This document shows positions 1 to 8,078 of a stretch of DNA of 64,000 bases, piece by piece. How positions within the stretch are numbered: position 1 is the stretch's first letter; every line of letters begins with the position of its first letter. The stretch lies in NCBI RefSeq assembly GCF_014650175.1, contig NZ_BMUL01000003.1:186001-250000 (forward strand), in the 5' to 3' direction. The notes under the pieces are model-generated. The model saw only the letters and a program-made list of their open reading frames with translations, did not search any database and was not told the DNA's origin. Origin of the DNA: Streptomyces termitum (GTDB taxonomy: Bacteria; Actinomycetota; Actinomycetes; Streptomycetales; Streptomycetaceae). Both the position numbers and the translations under genes were made by a program.

Positions 1-3
1 CGG

Positions 4-501
4 TCAGCGCTTCCCCCGCCGGAACAGGAGGCGGGGGAGGGCGGCCGGGACCGGGCGGCGGGTGTTCGCCTCCGAGGGCAGGGGGACGGCGGCGAGCGAG
101 CCGTCGGGGAGTTCGGTGGTGACGGCGCGCGGGTCGAGGCGCAGGACGCGGCACTCGCGCGCCCAGCGCCCGGGCACCGCCTCGCCGTCTGGCGCGTTGA
201 GCCGCTTGCCCTTCAGTTCGGCGACGGCCGCGTCCCACGCGTCGGTGCCGGGGGAGAGCTCGCGCACGGCGGCCGTCCAGGAGACGAGCCGGCCGCCCTT
301 GTCCTTGCTGCGGACGGTGACCTCGGCGGTGGCGCCGTCGGCCAGGCCGGGCAGCGGCTGCTCGCCGGGGCCGTCGCCGACCACGTGGGCGGCGCCGTCG
401 TGCCAGACGTGCCAGAGCGCGCGGGCGGGCCCGGTGCCCCGCACCCACACCAGGCCGGACTTCTTGGTGGCCTCCTCGACGAGGAACAGCTCATCTGTCA
501 T
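4..501 (-). CDS. conserved hypothetical protein, 165 aa
   Basis: The ORF runs from ATG at 501 to TGA at 6-4 and is intact. It has no signal peptide or membrane segment. Tryptophan-rich stretches near the N terminus (VWVRG, ALWHVWHDG) and a beta-rich middle look somewhat like the FMN-binding split-barrel fold, but no diagnostic motif is visible, so no function is assigned. It is followed on its 5' side by the corA-like gene, also on the minus strand and ending 19 nt upstream, so the two could be co-transcribed. Its codon use matches its neighbours. Existence is well supported; the fold suggestion is weak. Confidence 0.8.
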   Translation of the reverse strand: MTDELFLVEEATKKSGLVWVRGTGPARALWHVWHDGAAHVVGDGPGEQPLPGLADGATAEVTVRSKDKGGRLVSWTAAVRELSPGTDAWDAAVAELKGKRLNAPDGEAVPGRWARECRVLRLDPRAVTTELPDGSLAAVPLPSEANTRRPVPAALPRLLFRRGKR

Positions 502-519
502 GGGGCGAAGCCTAGGGCG

Positions 520-1647
520 TCAGAGCCAGCCGTTGCGCTTGAGCGTGCGGTGGATGGTGAAGCAGATGACGGCGATGCCGCCGAGCACCATCGGGTAGCC
601 GAACCTCCACTGGAGTTCCGGCATGTAGTCGAAGTTCATGCCGTAGACGCCGCAGACCGCCGTGGGGACGGCGACGATCGCCGCCCACGAGGTGATCTTG
701 CGCATGTCCTCGTTCTGGGCGACGGTCGCCTGCGCCAGGTTGGCCTGGAGGATCGAGTTCAGCAGCTCGTCGAAGCCGACGACCTGCTCCTGGACGCGGG
801 CCAGGTGGTCGGCGACGTCCCGGAAGTACTTCTGGATGTCCGGGTCCACCAGCCGCATCGGCCGCTCGCTGAGCAGCTGCATCGGCCGCTGGAGCGGGGT
901 GACCGCCCGCTTGAACTCCAGGACCTCGCGCTTGAGCTGGTAGATGCGGCCGGTGTCGGTGCCGCGCTTGGAGCCCTTGGCGGCCGGCGAGAAGACGTCG
1001 ATCTCCAGCTGGTCGATGTCGAGTTCGACGGCGTCGGCGACCGCGATGTAGCCGTCGACGACGTGGTCGGCGAGGGCGTGCAGGACGGCGGAGGGGCCCT
1101 TGGCGAGCAGCTCGGGCTCGCCCTGGAGGCGGTGGCGGAGGTTGCGCAGGGAGCCCTGGCCGCCGTGCCGGACGGTGATGACGAAGTCGGGGCCGGTGAA
1201 GCACATCACCTCGCCGGTCTCGACGACCTCGCTGGTCGCGGTCAGCTCGGCGTGCTCGACGTAGTGGATCGTCTTGAAGACGGTGAAGAGGGTGTCGTCG
1301 TACCGCTCCAGCTTGGGCCGCTGGTGGGCGTGGACGGCGTCCTCGACGGCGAGCGGGTGCAGCCCGAACTCGGCGGCGATACCGGCGAATTCGGCCTCGG
1401 TGGGCTCGTGGAGCCCGATCCAGGCGAAGCCGCCCTCCTCGCGGACGCGGGACATCGCGCCGCGCGGGGTGAGGCAGGCGCGGTCGTCGACCCGGCGCCC
1501 GTCGCGGTAGACCGCGCAGTCGACGACGGCGCTGGAGGCCGAGTGGTCGCGGGTCGGGTCGTAGTTCGTGTACGTGGTGGGGGTCTTGCGCAGGCTGGGA
1601 CGCAGACTCGGCCGAACGGCCGCGCGCAGGTCACGGATCATCGACAT
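520..1647 (-). CDS. corA: CorA-family magnesium/cobalt channel, 375 aa
   Basis: This is a CorA-type divalent cation channel of the inner membrane, a family that forms pentamers and passes Mg2+ (and Co2+ or Ni2+). The signature YGMN motif followed by FDYMPEL lies near the C terminus between two membrane helices, and the last residues (KRNGWL) are the usual positively charged tail. The long acidic N-terminal domain (WIGLHEPTEAEF, then PLAVEDAV) is also typical. Start ATG 1647 is preceded by AAGGAG at good spacing. More than 400 nt of non-coding DNA lie upstream, with short hairpins that could form part of a leader. Transported ion and regulation are not shown by the sequence. Confidence 0.93.
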   Translation of the reverse strand: MSMIRDLRAAVRPSLRPSLRKTPTTYTNYDPTRDHSASSAVVDCAVYRDGRRVDDRACLTPRGAMSRVREEGGFAWIGLHEPTEAEFAGIAAEFGLHPLAVEDAVHAHQRPKLERYDDTLFTVFKTIHYVEHAELTATSEVVETGEVMCFTGPDFVITVRHGGQGSLRNLRHRLQGEPELLAKGPSAVLHALADHVVDGYIAVADAVELDIDQLEIDVFSPAAKGSKRGTDTGRIYQLKREVLEFKRAVTPLQRPMQLLSERPMRLVDPDIQKYFRDVADHLARVQEQVVGFDELLNSILQANLAQATVAQNEDMRKITSWAAIVAVPTAVCGVYGMNFDYMPELQWRFGYPMVLGGIAVICFTIHRTLKRNGWL

Positions 1648-2073
1648 GGGCGTGCTCCTTCACGGACGGGCCGTCGGCGGCCGTGGCACAGCCCGGAATG
1701 GGGACGGGAGGGGAGCGTCGTCCACAAAGCGGGCGGCACCGCGTGGTCACGGCGACGGCGTTCGCAACAGACAGGCAGAGGGGAGGGATGCTCTTCCGTC
1801 GTACGCGAGGCCGGAGAGGGGGGTCCCGAACGGACGGGGACCCGGTGTCACCGGAGGGAGGAACGCACCCGGCTCGGGTGCGGTGCGGCGGAAGAGCGGC
1901 TGGTACTGCCCGATCGACTTCGATCCATCGCAGTCCCACCTCCTCCGGCCGGTCCCTCGTGAGGGATGACGTGTGACGAGCAGTCGGGAAACCCGACCAC
2001 TGGCCAACACTATCAGCCGACCGATGGTCAATCCCTTACTTTGCCCGTTCCATACGCGATCTATGCTCGCGGG
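1648..2073. other. 426-nt intergenic region between corA and the SUFU-domain gene
   Basis: No gene is supported here; reading frames across it have poor third-position GC bias. It must hold the divergent promoters. Visible structure includes a dyad at 1821-1827/1837-1843 (GGGTCCC/GGGACCC), an 8-bp hairpin with a 3-nt loop at 1864-1871/1875-1882, and a small hairpin at 1983-1997 (GTCGGG, AAA, CCCGAC). The first two could lie in the corA leader on the minus strand. Confidence 0.6.
2062..2067 (+). promoter_or_regulatory. -10 hexamer TATGCT, probable leaderless start
   Basis: TATGCT ends six nt before ATG 2074, so transcription would begin at or next to the start codon. A TTGCCC at 2041-2046 is a possible -35 with a short 15-nt spacer. 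There is no ribosome binding site. The same arrangement recurs before several genes in this window. Confidence 0.5.
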
Positions 2074-2664
2074 ATGGAAGAAGTTCTTGCACTGGTCGAG
2101 GCCCGGCTCCGCACGGCCCTGGGCGAACCGGACGCGCGGGCCGCGGTGACCTTCCTGGGCGCCGACCGCATCGAGGTGCTGCGCTTCGTCGACGCGGAGG
2201 CGGGGCTCGTGCGCTACGCCACGCTCGGCATGTCGGCGGCGCCGATGGCCGACCCGACGGCGGCGCTCGCGGACCCGGTGAAGGGGCCGCGCGCCGAGCT
2301 GGTCCTCACCGTGCGGGCCGGGCGCGCCGACACCGACAAGGTGCTGCGCCCGCTCGCGGTGCTGGCGGCGACGCCCCAGGTGGAGGGCGTGGTCGTGGCC
2401 GCGGGCGCCTCGCTGGACGTCGGCGGGCCGCTGTGGCCGGGCGCCTCCTTCACCTCGGTCCTGGTCGCCGAGCCGGGCGGGCTGGTGGAGGATCTGGAGC
2501 TGGCCGCGCCGCGCGACCCGGTCCGCTTCCTGCCGCTGCTGCCGATGACGCCGAACGAGGCGGCCTGGAAGCGGGTGCACGGGGCGCAGGCGCTGGAGGA
2601 GCGCTGGCTGTCGAAGGGCACGGACCTGCGCGACCCGCTGCGCGGTCCGGTGGCCCTGGACTGA
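2074..2664 (+). CDS. suppressor-of-fused (SUFU)-domain protein, 196 aa
   Basis: This resembles the bacterial suppressor-of-fused domain family, single-domain cytoplasmic proteins of unknown role related to the eukaryotic SUFU fold. The pattern RIEVLRF near the N terminus, the YATLGMS strand, RAELVLTV and the C-terminal LPMTPNEA followed by ERW fit that family. The frame is open back to 1966, but the upstream 36 codons contain no conserved pattern and a -10-like TATGCT sits just before ATG 2074, so I take 2074 as the start of a leaderless message. It converges on the MFS gene, sharing a bidirectional terminator. Confidence 0.75.
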   Translation: MEEVLALVEARLRTALGEPDARAAVTFLGADRIEVLRFVDAEAGLVRYATLGMSAAPMADPTAALADPVKGPRAELVLTVRAGRADTDKVLRPLAVLAATPQVEGVVVAAGASLDVGGPLWPGASFTSVLVAEPGGLVEDLELAAPRDPVRFLPLLPMTPNEAAWKRVHGAQALEERWLSKGTDLRDPLRGPVALD

Positions 2665-2669
2665 GTGCC

Positions 2670-2704
2670 CGTACGGCTCCGGAGCCGTGGCCCGGAGCCG
2701 TACG
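2670..2704. terminator. bidirectional terminator hairpin
   Basis: A perfect 13-bp inverted repeat (2670-2682 with 2692-2704, loop 9 nt) lies between two convergent genes, 5 nt after each stop codon. It can serve both. Confidence 0.8.
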
Positions 2705-2708
2705 CCGG

Positions 2709-3953
2709 TCAGTTCGCGAAGGCGGTGACGCCGTCCTCGGCGGCGTGTTCCGGGGCGAGCTCCTCGGCCTCGCGGGTGAGGGCGGAGCGGCGGACGACGA
2801 CGATCCCGGCGCCGGCGACGGCGGCGAGGGCCGCGACGGCGAAGGGCATGTGGACGTCGCTCCACTCCTCGATCTTCGGCGCGAGGTAGGGGGCGGCGGC
2901 CGCCGCGAACCAGCGGACGAAGTTGTAGCCCGCGCTGGCCACCGGGCGAGGGGCGTCCGAGACGCCGAGGGCGAGCTCGGTGAAGACGGTGTTGTTGACG
3001 CCGATGAACGCGCCGGACAGGACGGTGCAGACGACGGCCGTGGTGTGGTTCCCGTAGCCGAGGACGAGCACGTCGGCGGCGAGCAGCACCAGTGATCCGG
3101 CCAGCACCGCGAGCGAGCCGAAGCGGCGCTGGAGGCGCGGGGCGACGAGCACGGAGAAGACGGCGAGCAGCACGCCCCAGAAGAAGAAGACCCCGCCGGA
3201 CCGGTACGGCGTCATGTCCAGCACGAAGGGCGTGAAGGCGAGCACCGTGAAGAACGCGTAGTTGTAGCAGAAGGCGGCCGCGGCGGCGGAGGCGAGCCCG
3301 CCGTGGCCGAGGGCCCGGATCGGGTCGAGCGGCGAGGTCTTCCGGGCGGGCTTCGGCTGCTCCTTCAGGAAGACCGCGATGCAGACGAAGCCGATCGCCA
3401 TGAGGACGGCGGTGCCGAAGAAGGGGTAGCGCCAGCTCGCGTCGCCGAGGAGGGCGCCGAGCAGCGGCCCGCACGCCATGCCGAGTCCGAGGGCCGACTC
3501 GTAGAGCAGGATCGCCGCCGCGCTGCCGCCGGCCGCCGCGCCGACGATGACGGCGAGCGAGGTGGAGACGAAGAGGGCGTTGCCGAGGCCCCAGCCGGCC
3601 CGGAAGCCGACGAGCTGGCCGACCGTGTCGGAGGTGCCGGCGAGTCCGGCGAAGACGACGACGAGGGCGAGCCCGGCGAGGAGGGTCCGGCGGCCGCCGA
3701 TCCGGCTGGAGACGAAGCCGGTCACCAGCATCGCGACGGCGGTGATGAGGAAGTACGAGGTGAACAGGAGCGAGACCTGGCTCGCCGTGGCGTCCAGCCC
3801 CTTGGCGATCGAGGGCAGGATCGGGTCGACGAGTCCGATGCCCATGAAGGCGACGACGGACGCCCCGGCGGTGGCCCAGACGGCGGGGGGCTGGCGCAGG
3901 AGGCCGCCGCCGGGCGTCTCGGCCGTTTCGAGGGGGTCTTCCGTGGGTGCCAT
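2709..3953 (-). CDS. MFS transporter, 414 aa
   Basis: This is a 12-helix major facilitator superfamily protein, probably a drug/proton antiporter type exporter in the membrane. Motif A-like sequence after helix 2 (GFVSSRIGGRRTLL) and alternating hydrophobic segments support this. The frame extends to 4010, but ATG 3953 has GGAGG at proper spacing and gives a conventional N terminus, so I choose it. Upstream lies a promoter (TTGCAC, 17 nt, TTATTG) with a MarR-like dyad between the two boxes, so repression by a MarR-family protein is likely. No regulator gene is adjacent. Substrate cannot be inferred. Confidence 0.88.
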   Translation of the reverse strand: MAPTEDPLETAETPGGGLLRQPPAVWATAGASVVAFMGIGLVDPILPSIAKGLDATASQVSLLFTSYFLITAVAMLVTGFVSSRIGGRRTLLAGLALVVVFAGLAGTSDTVGQLVGFRAGWGLGNALFVSTSLAVIVGAAAGGSAAAILLYESALGLGMACGPLLGALLGDASWRYPFFGTAVLMAIGFVCIAVFLKEQPKPARKTSPLDPIRALGHGGLASAAAAAFCYNYAFFTVLAFTPFVLDMTPYRSGGVFFFWGVLLAVFSVLVAPRLQRRFGSLAVLAGSLVLLAADVLVLGYGNHTTAVVCTVLSGAFIGVNNTVFTELALGVSDAPRPVASAGYNFVRWFAAAAAPYLAPKIEEWSDVHMPFAVAALAAVAGAGIVVVRRSALTREAEELAPEHAAEDGVTAFAN

Positions 3954-3985
3954 GGACGGTTCCTCCGTATCCGTGTGACGAGTGC

Positions 3986-3997
3986 TGTGCGCGCACA
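3986..3997. repeat. 12-bp perfect palindrome TGTGCGCGCACA
   Basis: Perfect palindrome immediately downstream of the MFS gene's -10 box, in the short untranslated leader. It may be a second operator or a small RNA hairpin. Confidence 0.4.
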
Positions 3998-4024
3998 ATA
4001 AGTTAGACAAGCTAATGGGTGCAA
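3996..4024 (-). promoter_or_regulatory. MFS gene promoter with MarR-like operator
   Basis: On the minus strand, TTGCAC (4024-4019) and TTATTG (4001-3996) are separated by 17 nt. Between them lies TTAGCTTGTCTAA (4015-4003), a dyad of the TTAG...CTAA type bound by many MarR proteins. A repressor there would block RNA polymerase. A second partial copy, GTAGCTTGC, lies at 4029-4021. Confidence 0.55.
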
Positions 4025-4235
4025 GCTACATCTATCTCGGTCGGGAGGGAAGGCGGACGACGGGGCGGACGGGGGGACGGGCGGGGCGCGGACGGGGCGC
4101 GGGCCGGGATGTGGGCCGGGATGCGGCCGGGGCCGGGCCGGGGTGCGGGGGAGCGCGGCGCACGGGGGACGCGGGCGGTCCGGACGGGTGATCGGTCGTG
4201 CCCGTCCTTGACGGGAGGCGGAAGCGGGAGGACCG

Positions 4236-4883
4236 TTGAGCCCTATGAGGGGCGAACCCAGTTGTCCGAAGTGCGGTGGGCGGGTCAGGGCGCCCGGCCT
4301 CTTCGCCGACTCCTGGCAGTGCGACGCGCACGGCGCCGTCCACCCGCTCCAGCCCGTCGTCCCGCCCAGCGTCGAAGCCCTCGGCGCCGCCGTCCACCGC
4401 TCGCAGGTGCCCGTCTGGATGCCCTGGCCGCTCCCCGTCGGCTGGCTCTTCACCGGGGTCGCCTACGCCGGTGACGACCGCAGCGGCGGGCGTGCCACCG
4501 CCGTCGCCTGCTCCGGCCCCGGCCCCCTCGGCGGCCTCGGCGAGCTGCTCCTCGTCGCCGAGGAGCTCGGCGTCGGCCTCGGCGCCCGGTACGCCGGCAT
4601 CGACGGCCCCGACCCCGGCTCCGGCATGGCCATCGACAAGCCGCCGCAGACCAAGGTCCTCGCCGCCGGCCGCCCCACCCCCCTCTGGCACGTCACCGGC
4701 ACCCCGCACGACCGGGCCGTCTTCGCCGGCGAGGCGCGCGGCCTGTGGCTCTGGGCGATCGTCTGGCCCGAGCAGTCCGGGCTGCTGATGTACGACGAGC
4801 TGGTCCTCACCGACCTGCGCGACGCGGGCGCCGAGGTCGAGCTGCTGCCCTGCGGCGCGCTCACCCCGCGCCTGCTCGGCTGA
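4236..4883 (+). CDS. DUF6758-type zinc-ribbon protein, 215 aa
   Basis: An N-terminal zinc-ribbon-like motif (CPKCGG, then WQCDAHG) is followed by a conserved domain rich in tryptophan and glycine (PVWMPWPLPVGWLFTGV). I recognise it as the streptomycete DUF6758-type family, with no known function. It has no membrane segment. The start is ambiguous: TTG 4236 follows GGGAGGA by only four nt, while ATG 4245 is nine nt further and gives MRGEPSCPKC. Both keep the zinc ribbon intact. A 225-nt GC-rich gap with simple repeats separates it from the divergent MFS gene. Confidence 0.75.
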   Translation: MSPMRGEPSCPKCGGRVRAPGLFADSWQCDAHGAVHPLQPVVPPSVEALGAAVHRSQVPVWMPWPLPVGWLFTGVAYAGDDRSGGRATAVACSGPGPLGGLGELLLVAEELGVGLGARYAGIDGPDPGSGMAIDKPPQTKVLAAGRPTPLWHVTGTPHDRAVFAGEARGLWLWAIVWPEQSGLLMYDELVLTDLRDAGAEVELLPCGALTPRLLG

Positions 4884-4958
4884 CGGACCGTCGCACCCCC
4901 CGTTCCGTAACGGGCGCCCGATGCCCCGGATCCGTACAACCGTGCGTGAATCGCCCGT

Positions 4959-4964
4959 TATGCT
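4959..4964 (+). promoter_or_regulatory. -10 box TATGCT of the PHP gene
   Basis: TATGCT lies about 43 nt upstream of GTG 5007. A weak -35 (TACAAC, 4935-4940) is 18 nt away. It would give an untranslated leader of about 35 nt. Confidence 0.4.
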
Positions 4965-5006
4965 GAAGCGTCAGTCACCCGTCCCGAGCTCCTGGAGAAC
5001 CGCGTC

Positions 5007-5870
5007 GTGCGCATCGACCTGCACACCCACTCCACGGCCTCCGACGGCACCGACACCCCCGCCGAGCTGGTCCGCGGCGCCGCCGCGGCCGGACTGGACG
5101 TCGTCGCCCTCACCGACCACGACACCACCCGCGGCCACGCCGAGGCGATCGCCGCCGCGCCCGAGGGGCTGACCGTCGTCACCGGCGCCGAGCTCTCCTG
5201 CCGCCTCGACGGCACCGGCGTGCACCTGCTCGCCTACCTCTTCGACCCCGAGGAGCCGGCCCTGCTCGCCGAGCGCGAGCTGGTCCGCGACGACCGGGTG
5301 CCCCGCGCCCGCGCCATCATCGGGCGGCTGCGCGACCTGGGCGTCCCGGTGACCTGGGAGCAGGTGGCCCGGATCGCGGGCGACGGCTCGGTCGGCCGCC
5401 CGCACATCGCCGAGGCCCTCGTCGAGCTCGGGGTCGTCCCCGATGTCTCCGGGGCCTTCACCGCCGAGTGGATCGCCGACGGCGGGCGCGCCCACGTCGA
5501 CAAGCACGAGCTGGACCCGGCCGACGCGATCCGGCTGGTCAAGGCCGCCGGCGGGGTCGCGGTCCTGGCCCATCCGGCCGCCGTCAAGCGCGGCCGGGTG
5601 ATTCCGGAGGCGGCCCTCGCCCGGCTCGCCGAGGCCGGTCTCGACGGCATCGAGGTCGACCACATGGACCACGACGAGCCGACCCGGGCCCGGCTGCGCG
5701 GGCTCGCGAAGGAGCTGGGCCTGCTGGCCACCGGCTCCAGCGACTACCACGGCAGCCGCAAGACCTGCCGGCTCGGCGAGTACACCACCGACCCCGAGAT
5801 CTACGGCGAGATCACCCGCCGTGCCACCGGCGCCTTCCCGGTCCCCGGCGCCGGCGGAGCGTCCGCCTGA
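5007..5870 (+). CDS. PHP-domain phosphoesterase, 287 aa
   Basis: This is a polymerase and histidinol phosphatase (PHP) family metal-dependent phosphoesterase. The N-terminal DLHTHSTASDGT motif supplies the first metal ligands, TDHDTTRGHAEA the next, and the C-terminal GSSDYHG the last. Length fits stand-alone RNase AM or YciV-like enzymes, which act on nucleotide monophosphates or short RNA 5' ends; the precise substrate is not shown. Start GTG 5007 follows CTGGAG. It is the first gene of a same-strand run towards marC, but a 228-nt gap with its own dyad suggests separate promoters. Confidence 0.9.
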   Translation: MRIDLHTHSTASDGTDTPAELVRGAAAAGLDVVALTDHDTTRGHAEAIAAAPEGLTVVTGAELSCRLDGTGVHLLAYLFDPEEPALLAERELVRDDRVPRARAIIGRLRDLGVPVTWEQVARIAGDGSVGRPHIAEALVELGVVPDVSGAFTAEWIADGGRAHVDKHELDPADAIRLVKAAGGVAVLAHPAAVKRGRVIPEAALARLAEAGLDGIEVDHMDHDEPTRARLRGLAKELGLLATGSSDYHGSRKTCRLGEYTTDPEIYGEITRRATGAFPVPGAGGASA

Positions 5871-6036
5871 GGCGTCCCCGGCGCCGCCGTTCCGGCATCC
5901 CCTCTCCCCGCCGTCGCGTGACGGCGGGGCGCCGTGCTGCCCGGCCCCGCGCCCGCACTCGTACCCGTACACGCTGACGCGCGTTCCCCGCCCCGCACGT
6001 TCTCCGCGCGGCGGCGGGACACGCGCGCGCCGGTGC

Positions 6037-6053
6037 CGGAATCATTGATTCCG
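6037..6053. promoter_or_regulatory. 17-bp palindrome CGGAATCATTGATTCCG upstream of marC
   Basis: CGGAATCA and TGATTCCG form a perfect 8-bp inverted repeat with one central base, ending 45 nt before the marC start. It is markedly AT-richer than its surroundings and looks like an operator. No matching regulator is adjacent. Confidence 0.5.
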
Positions 6054-6098
6054 CTCCGACTCCCCCCGATCGACCCTCTCCCCGCAAGGCACCCCACC

Positions 6099-6704
6099 GT
6101 GTTCGACGTCGCCGTCTTCGGCTCGCTCTTCCTCACCCTGTTCGTGATCATGGATCCGCCCGGCATCACGCCGATCTTCCTGGCGCTGACCTCCGGCCGC
6201 CCCGCCAAGGTCCAGCGCCGGATGGCCTGGCAGGCGGTCGCCGTCGCCTTCGGCGTCATCACCGTCTTCGGCATCCTCGGCCAGCAGATCCTGGCCTACC
6301 TGCACGTCTCCGTGCCCGCCCTGATGATCGCGGGCGGCCTCCTGCTGCTCCTCATCGCGCTCGACCTGCTCACCGGCAAGACCGACGAGCCCAAGCAGAC
6401 CAAGGACGTCAACGTCGCCCTGGTCCCGCTCGGCATGCCGCTGCTCGCCGGGCCCGGCGCCATCGTCTCGGTCATCCTCGCCGTCCAGCACGCCGACAGC
6501 GTCTCCGCGCAGATCTCCGTCTGGGCCGCCATCGTCGCCATGCACGTCGTGCTCTGGCTCACCATGCGCTACTCGCTGCTCATCATCCGGGTCATCAAGG
6601 ACGGCGGCGTCGTCCTGGTCACCCGGCTCGCCGGCATGATGCTCTCCGCCATCGCCGTGCAGCAGATCATCAACGGCGTCACCCAGGTCGTCCAGGGCAC
6701 CTGA
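6099..6704 (+). CDS. MarC-family integral membrane protein, 201 aa
   Basis: This is a UPF0056/MarC family protein with six predicted membrane helices. Characteristic motifs are IMDPPGITPIF in the first helix hairpin and VPLGMPLLAGPGAI in the middle. The frame is open upstream, but residues before GTG 6099 are proline/arginine-rich non-conserved sequence, and 201 aa is the normal family length. The family was once tied to multiple antibiotic resistance in E. coli, but its transport role is unproven. The gene ends in a strong hairpin shared with the convergent 50-residue ORF. Confidence 0.9.
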   Translation: MFDVAVFGSLFLTLFVIMDPPGITPIFLALTSGRPAKVQRRMAWQAVAVAFGVITVFGILGQQILAYLHVSVPALMIAGGLLLLLIALDLLTGKTDEPKQTKDVNVALVPLGMPLLAGPGAIVSVILAVQHADSVSAQISVWAAIVAMHVVLWLTMRYSLLIIRVIKDGGVVLVTRLAGMMLSAIAVQQIINGVTQVVQGT

Positions 6705-6733
6705 CGGCCCGGCGCCCGGTCCCGGACGCCACT

Positions 6734-6778
6734 GCGCCCCCGTACGGATTCCGTCGAGCGGAGTCCGCGCGGGGGCGC
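6734..6778. terminator. bidirectional terminator
   Basis: A long imperfect hairpin: GCGCCCCCG (6734-6742) pairs with CGGGGGCGC (6770-6778), and an inner CGGATTCCG/CGGAGTCCG arm closes on a 5-nt loop. It lies between convergent genes. Confidence 0.8.
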
Positions 6779-6801
6779 GGTGCGTGGTGTGGACCCGGCC
6801 G

Positions 6802-6954
6802 TTACGAGGCCGCGGTCTCAGCGGGTCGGATCCAGATGCGCTGGCCGATCGCGGCGGCCTGCTGCACGATCCTGTTGACGGAGGCGGCGTCCACGACGGT
6901 CGAGTCCACGGGGGTCCCGTCGATGTCGTCGAGGCGCAGGATTTCGAAGCGCAC
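6802..6954 (-). CDS. small conserved protein, 50 aa, SigR-type promoter
   Basis: Start GTG 6954 follows GGGAG at good spacing. The 50-residue product begins VRFEILRLDDIDG and is acidic and soluble, without cysteine. I do not recognise its function. Its promoter is informative: on the minus strand GGAAT (7046-7042), exactly 18 nt, then GTT (7023-7021) matches the SigR thiol-stress consensus. This predicts induction by disulfide stress. It faces away from the NYN-domain gene and shares a 3' terminator with marC. Confidence 0.8.
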   Translation of the reverse strand: MRFEILRLDDIDGTPVDSTVVDAASVNRIVQQAAAIGQRIWIRPAETAAS

Positions 6955-7020
6955 GGCTTCTCCCTTCGTCCGAGTTGATCCTCCATGTGGAGAACTGGGC
7001 ACGTGTGTACCTCTGTGTCC

Positions 7021-7046
7021 AACGAGGCAGGGGGCGAAAACATTCC
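7021..7046 (-). promoter_or_regulatory. SigR-type promoter GGAAT-N18-GTT
   Basis: GGAAT at 7046-7042 and GTT at 7023-7021 with an 18-nt spacer match the published SigR consensus of Streptomyces. The predicted transcript starts about 60 nt before GTG 6954. The promoter sits inside an 8-bp dyad (7033-7040 with 7062-7069). Confidence 0.7.
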
Positions 7047-7069
7047 TTACGCTAAAGAAAATTTTCGCC
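7033..7069. repeat. GGCGAAAA ... TTTTCGCC inverted repeat
   Basis: A perfect 8-bp inverted repeat with a 21-nt, unusually AT-rich spacer lies in the divergent promoter region between the 50-residue ORF and the NYN gene, overlapping the SigR -35 box. It could be an operator for one or both genes. Confidence 0.45.
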
Positions 7070-7133
7070 TGTCTAACTACTAATCGGTAGGGGGTGTGGC
7101 GGCACACCTTCCGGCGGCGGACAATGAGGGCCG

Positions 7134-8078
7134 ATGAACGACGCCACGCACCCCGGCCCGCCCGCCCCCGAACCCCCGGCCGCCCCCGACGCGCTGCACG
7201 CGCTGGAGCGGCGCCTGGAGCAGACCAACGAGCTCCTGAGACGGATGCTGGCCGAGGTCGCGAAGACCCCGTCCACCCACGCCATCTTCGTCGACGCCGG
7301 TTACGTCCACGCTTCCGCCGGATTGCTGGTGGCGGGCACCGAGGACCGGCGCAACTTCGACCTGGACGCCGAGGGCCTCATCGAGGCGTTCATCGACACC
7401 GCCCGCACGATCTTCGCCGACAGCCGCCTGCTGCGCGTCTACTGGTACGACGGCGCCCGCCGCCGCATCCACACCACCGAGCAGCAGTCCATCGCCGAAC
7501 TCCCCGACGTCAAGGTCCGCCTCGGCAACCTCAACGCCAACAACCAGCAGAAGGGCGTCGACTCCCTCATCCGCTCCGACCTGGAGTCCCTCGCCCGCCA
7601 CCGCGCCATCAGCGACGCCGCCCTCGTCGGCGGCGACGAGGACCTGGTCTCCGCCGTCGAGGCCGCCCAGGGCTACGGCGCCCGCGTCCACCTCTGGGGC
7701 ATCGAGGCCGCCGAAGGCCCCAACCAGGCCGAGGCCCTGCTCTGGGAGGTGGACAGCCAGCGCACCTTCGACCTGGACTTCTGCCGCCCGTACGTCACCC
7801 GCCGCCCCGTCACGATGTACGAGGGCGAGGCCGGGCCCCCGCCCTCCCGCGAGGAGGTCCGCTTCATCGGCGCCCAGATCGCCGCCACCTGGCTCGGCGA
7901 GCGCGGTCGCGACCGGCTCGCCGAACTCCTCCCCGGCGACCCCTTCCTCCCCGCCGCCGTCGACCAGGACCTCCTGGTCGAGGCCGAGACGCGGCTCAGC
8001 CGCTCGCTGCGCGGCCACGGCGCGCTCCGCCGCGCCCTGCGCGACGGCTTCTGGCAGCACCTCAGGACGCAGTACTGA
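7134..8078 (+). CDS. NYN-domain (PIN-like) putative nuclease, 314 aa
   Basis: This belongs to the NYN/LabA (DUF88) superfamily, PIN-fold proteins predicted to be RNases. The acidic metal-binding residues are visible in IFVDAGYVH and in the GGDEDLVSAVEAAQ segment followed by GARVHLWG. A coiled region precedes the domain, and the C-terminal 80 residues form a helical extension. The start is ATG 7134, with GAGGG just upstream and a possible -10 GACAAT. Its 3' end overlaps the convergent hydrolase gene by 17 bp, so mutual antisense transcription is unavoidable. RNA target unknown. Confidence 0.85.
   Translation: MNDATHPGPPAPEPPAAPDALHALERRLEQTNELLRRMLAEVAKTPSTHAIFVDAGYVHASAGLLVAGTEDRRNFDLDAEGLIEAFIDTARTIFADSRLLRVYWYDGARRRIHTTEQQSIAELPDVKVRLGNLNANNQQKGVDSLIRSDLESLARHRAISDAALVGGDEDLVSAVEAAQGYGARVHLWGIEAAEGPNQAEALLWEVDSQRTFDLDFCRPYVTRRPVTMYEGEAGPPPSREEVRFIGAQIAATWLGERGRDRLAELLPGDPFLPAAVDQDLLVEAETRLSRSLRGHGALRRALRDGFWQHLRTQY

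Noticed and set aside
385..1962. A 525-codon plus-strand ORF opposite corA
   Set aside because: It is antisense to the CorA gene, which has clear motifs, and its sequence is a low-complexity mirror of the coding strand.
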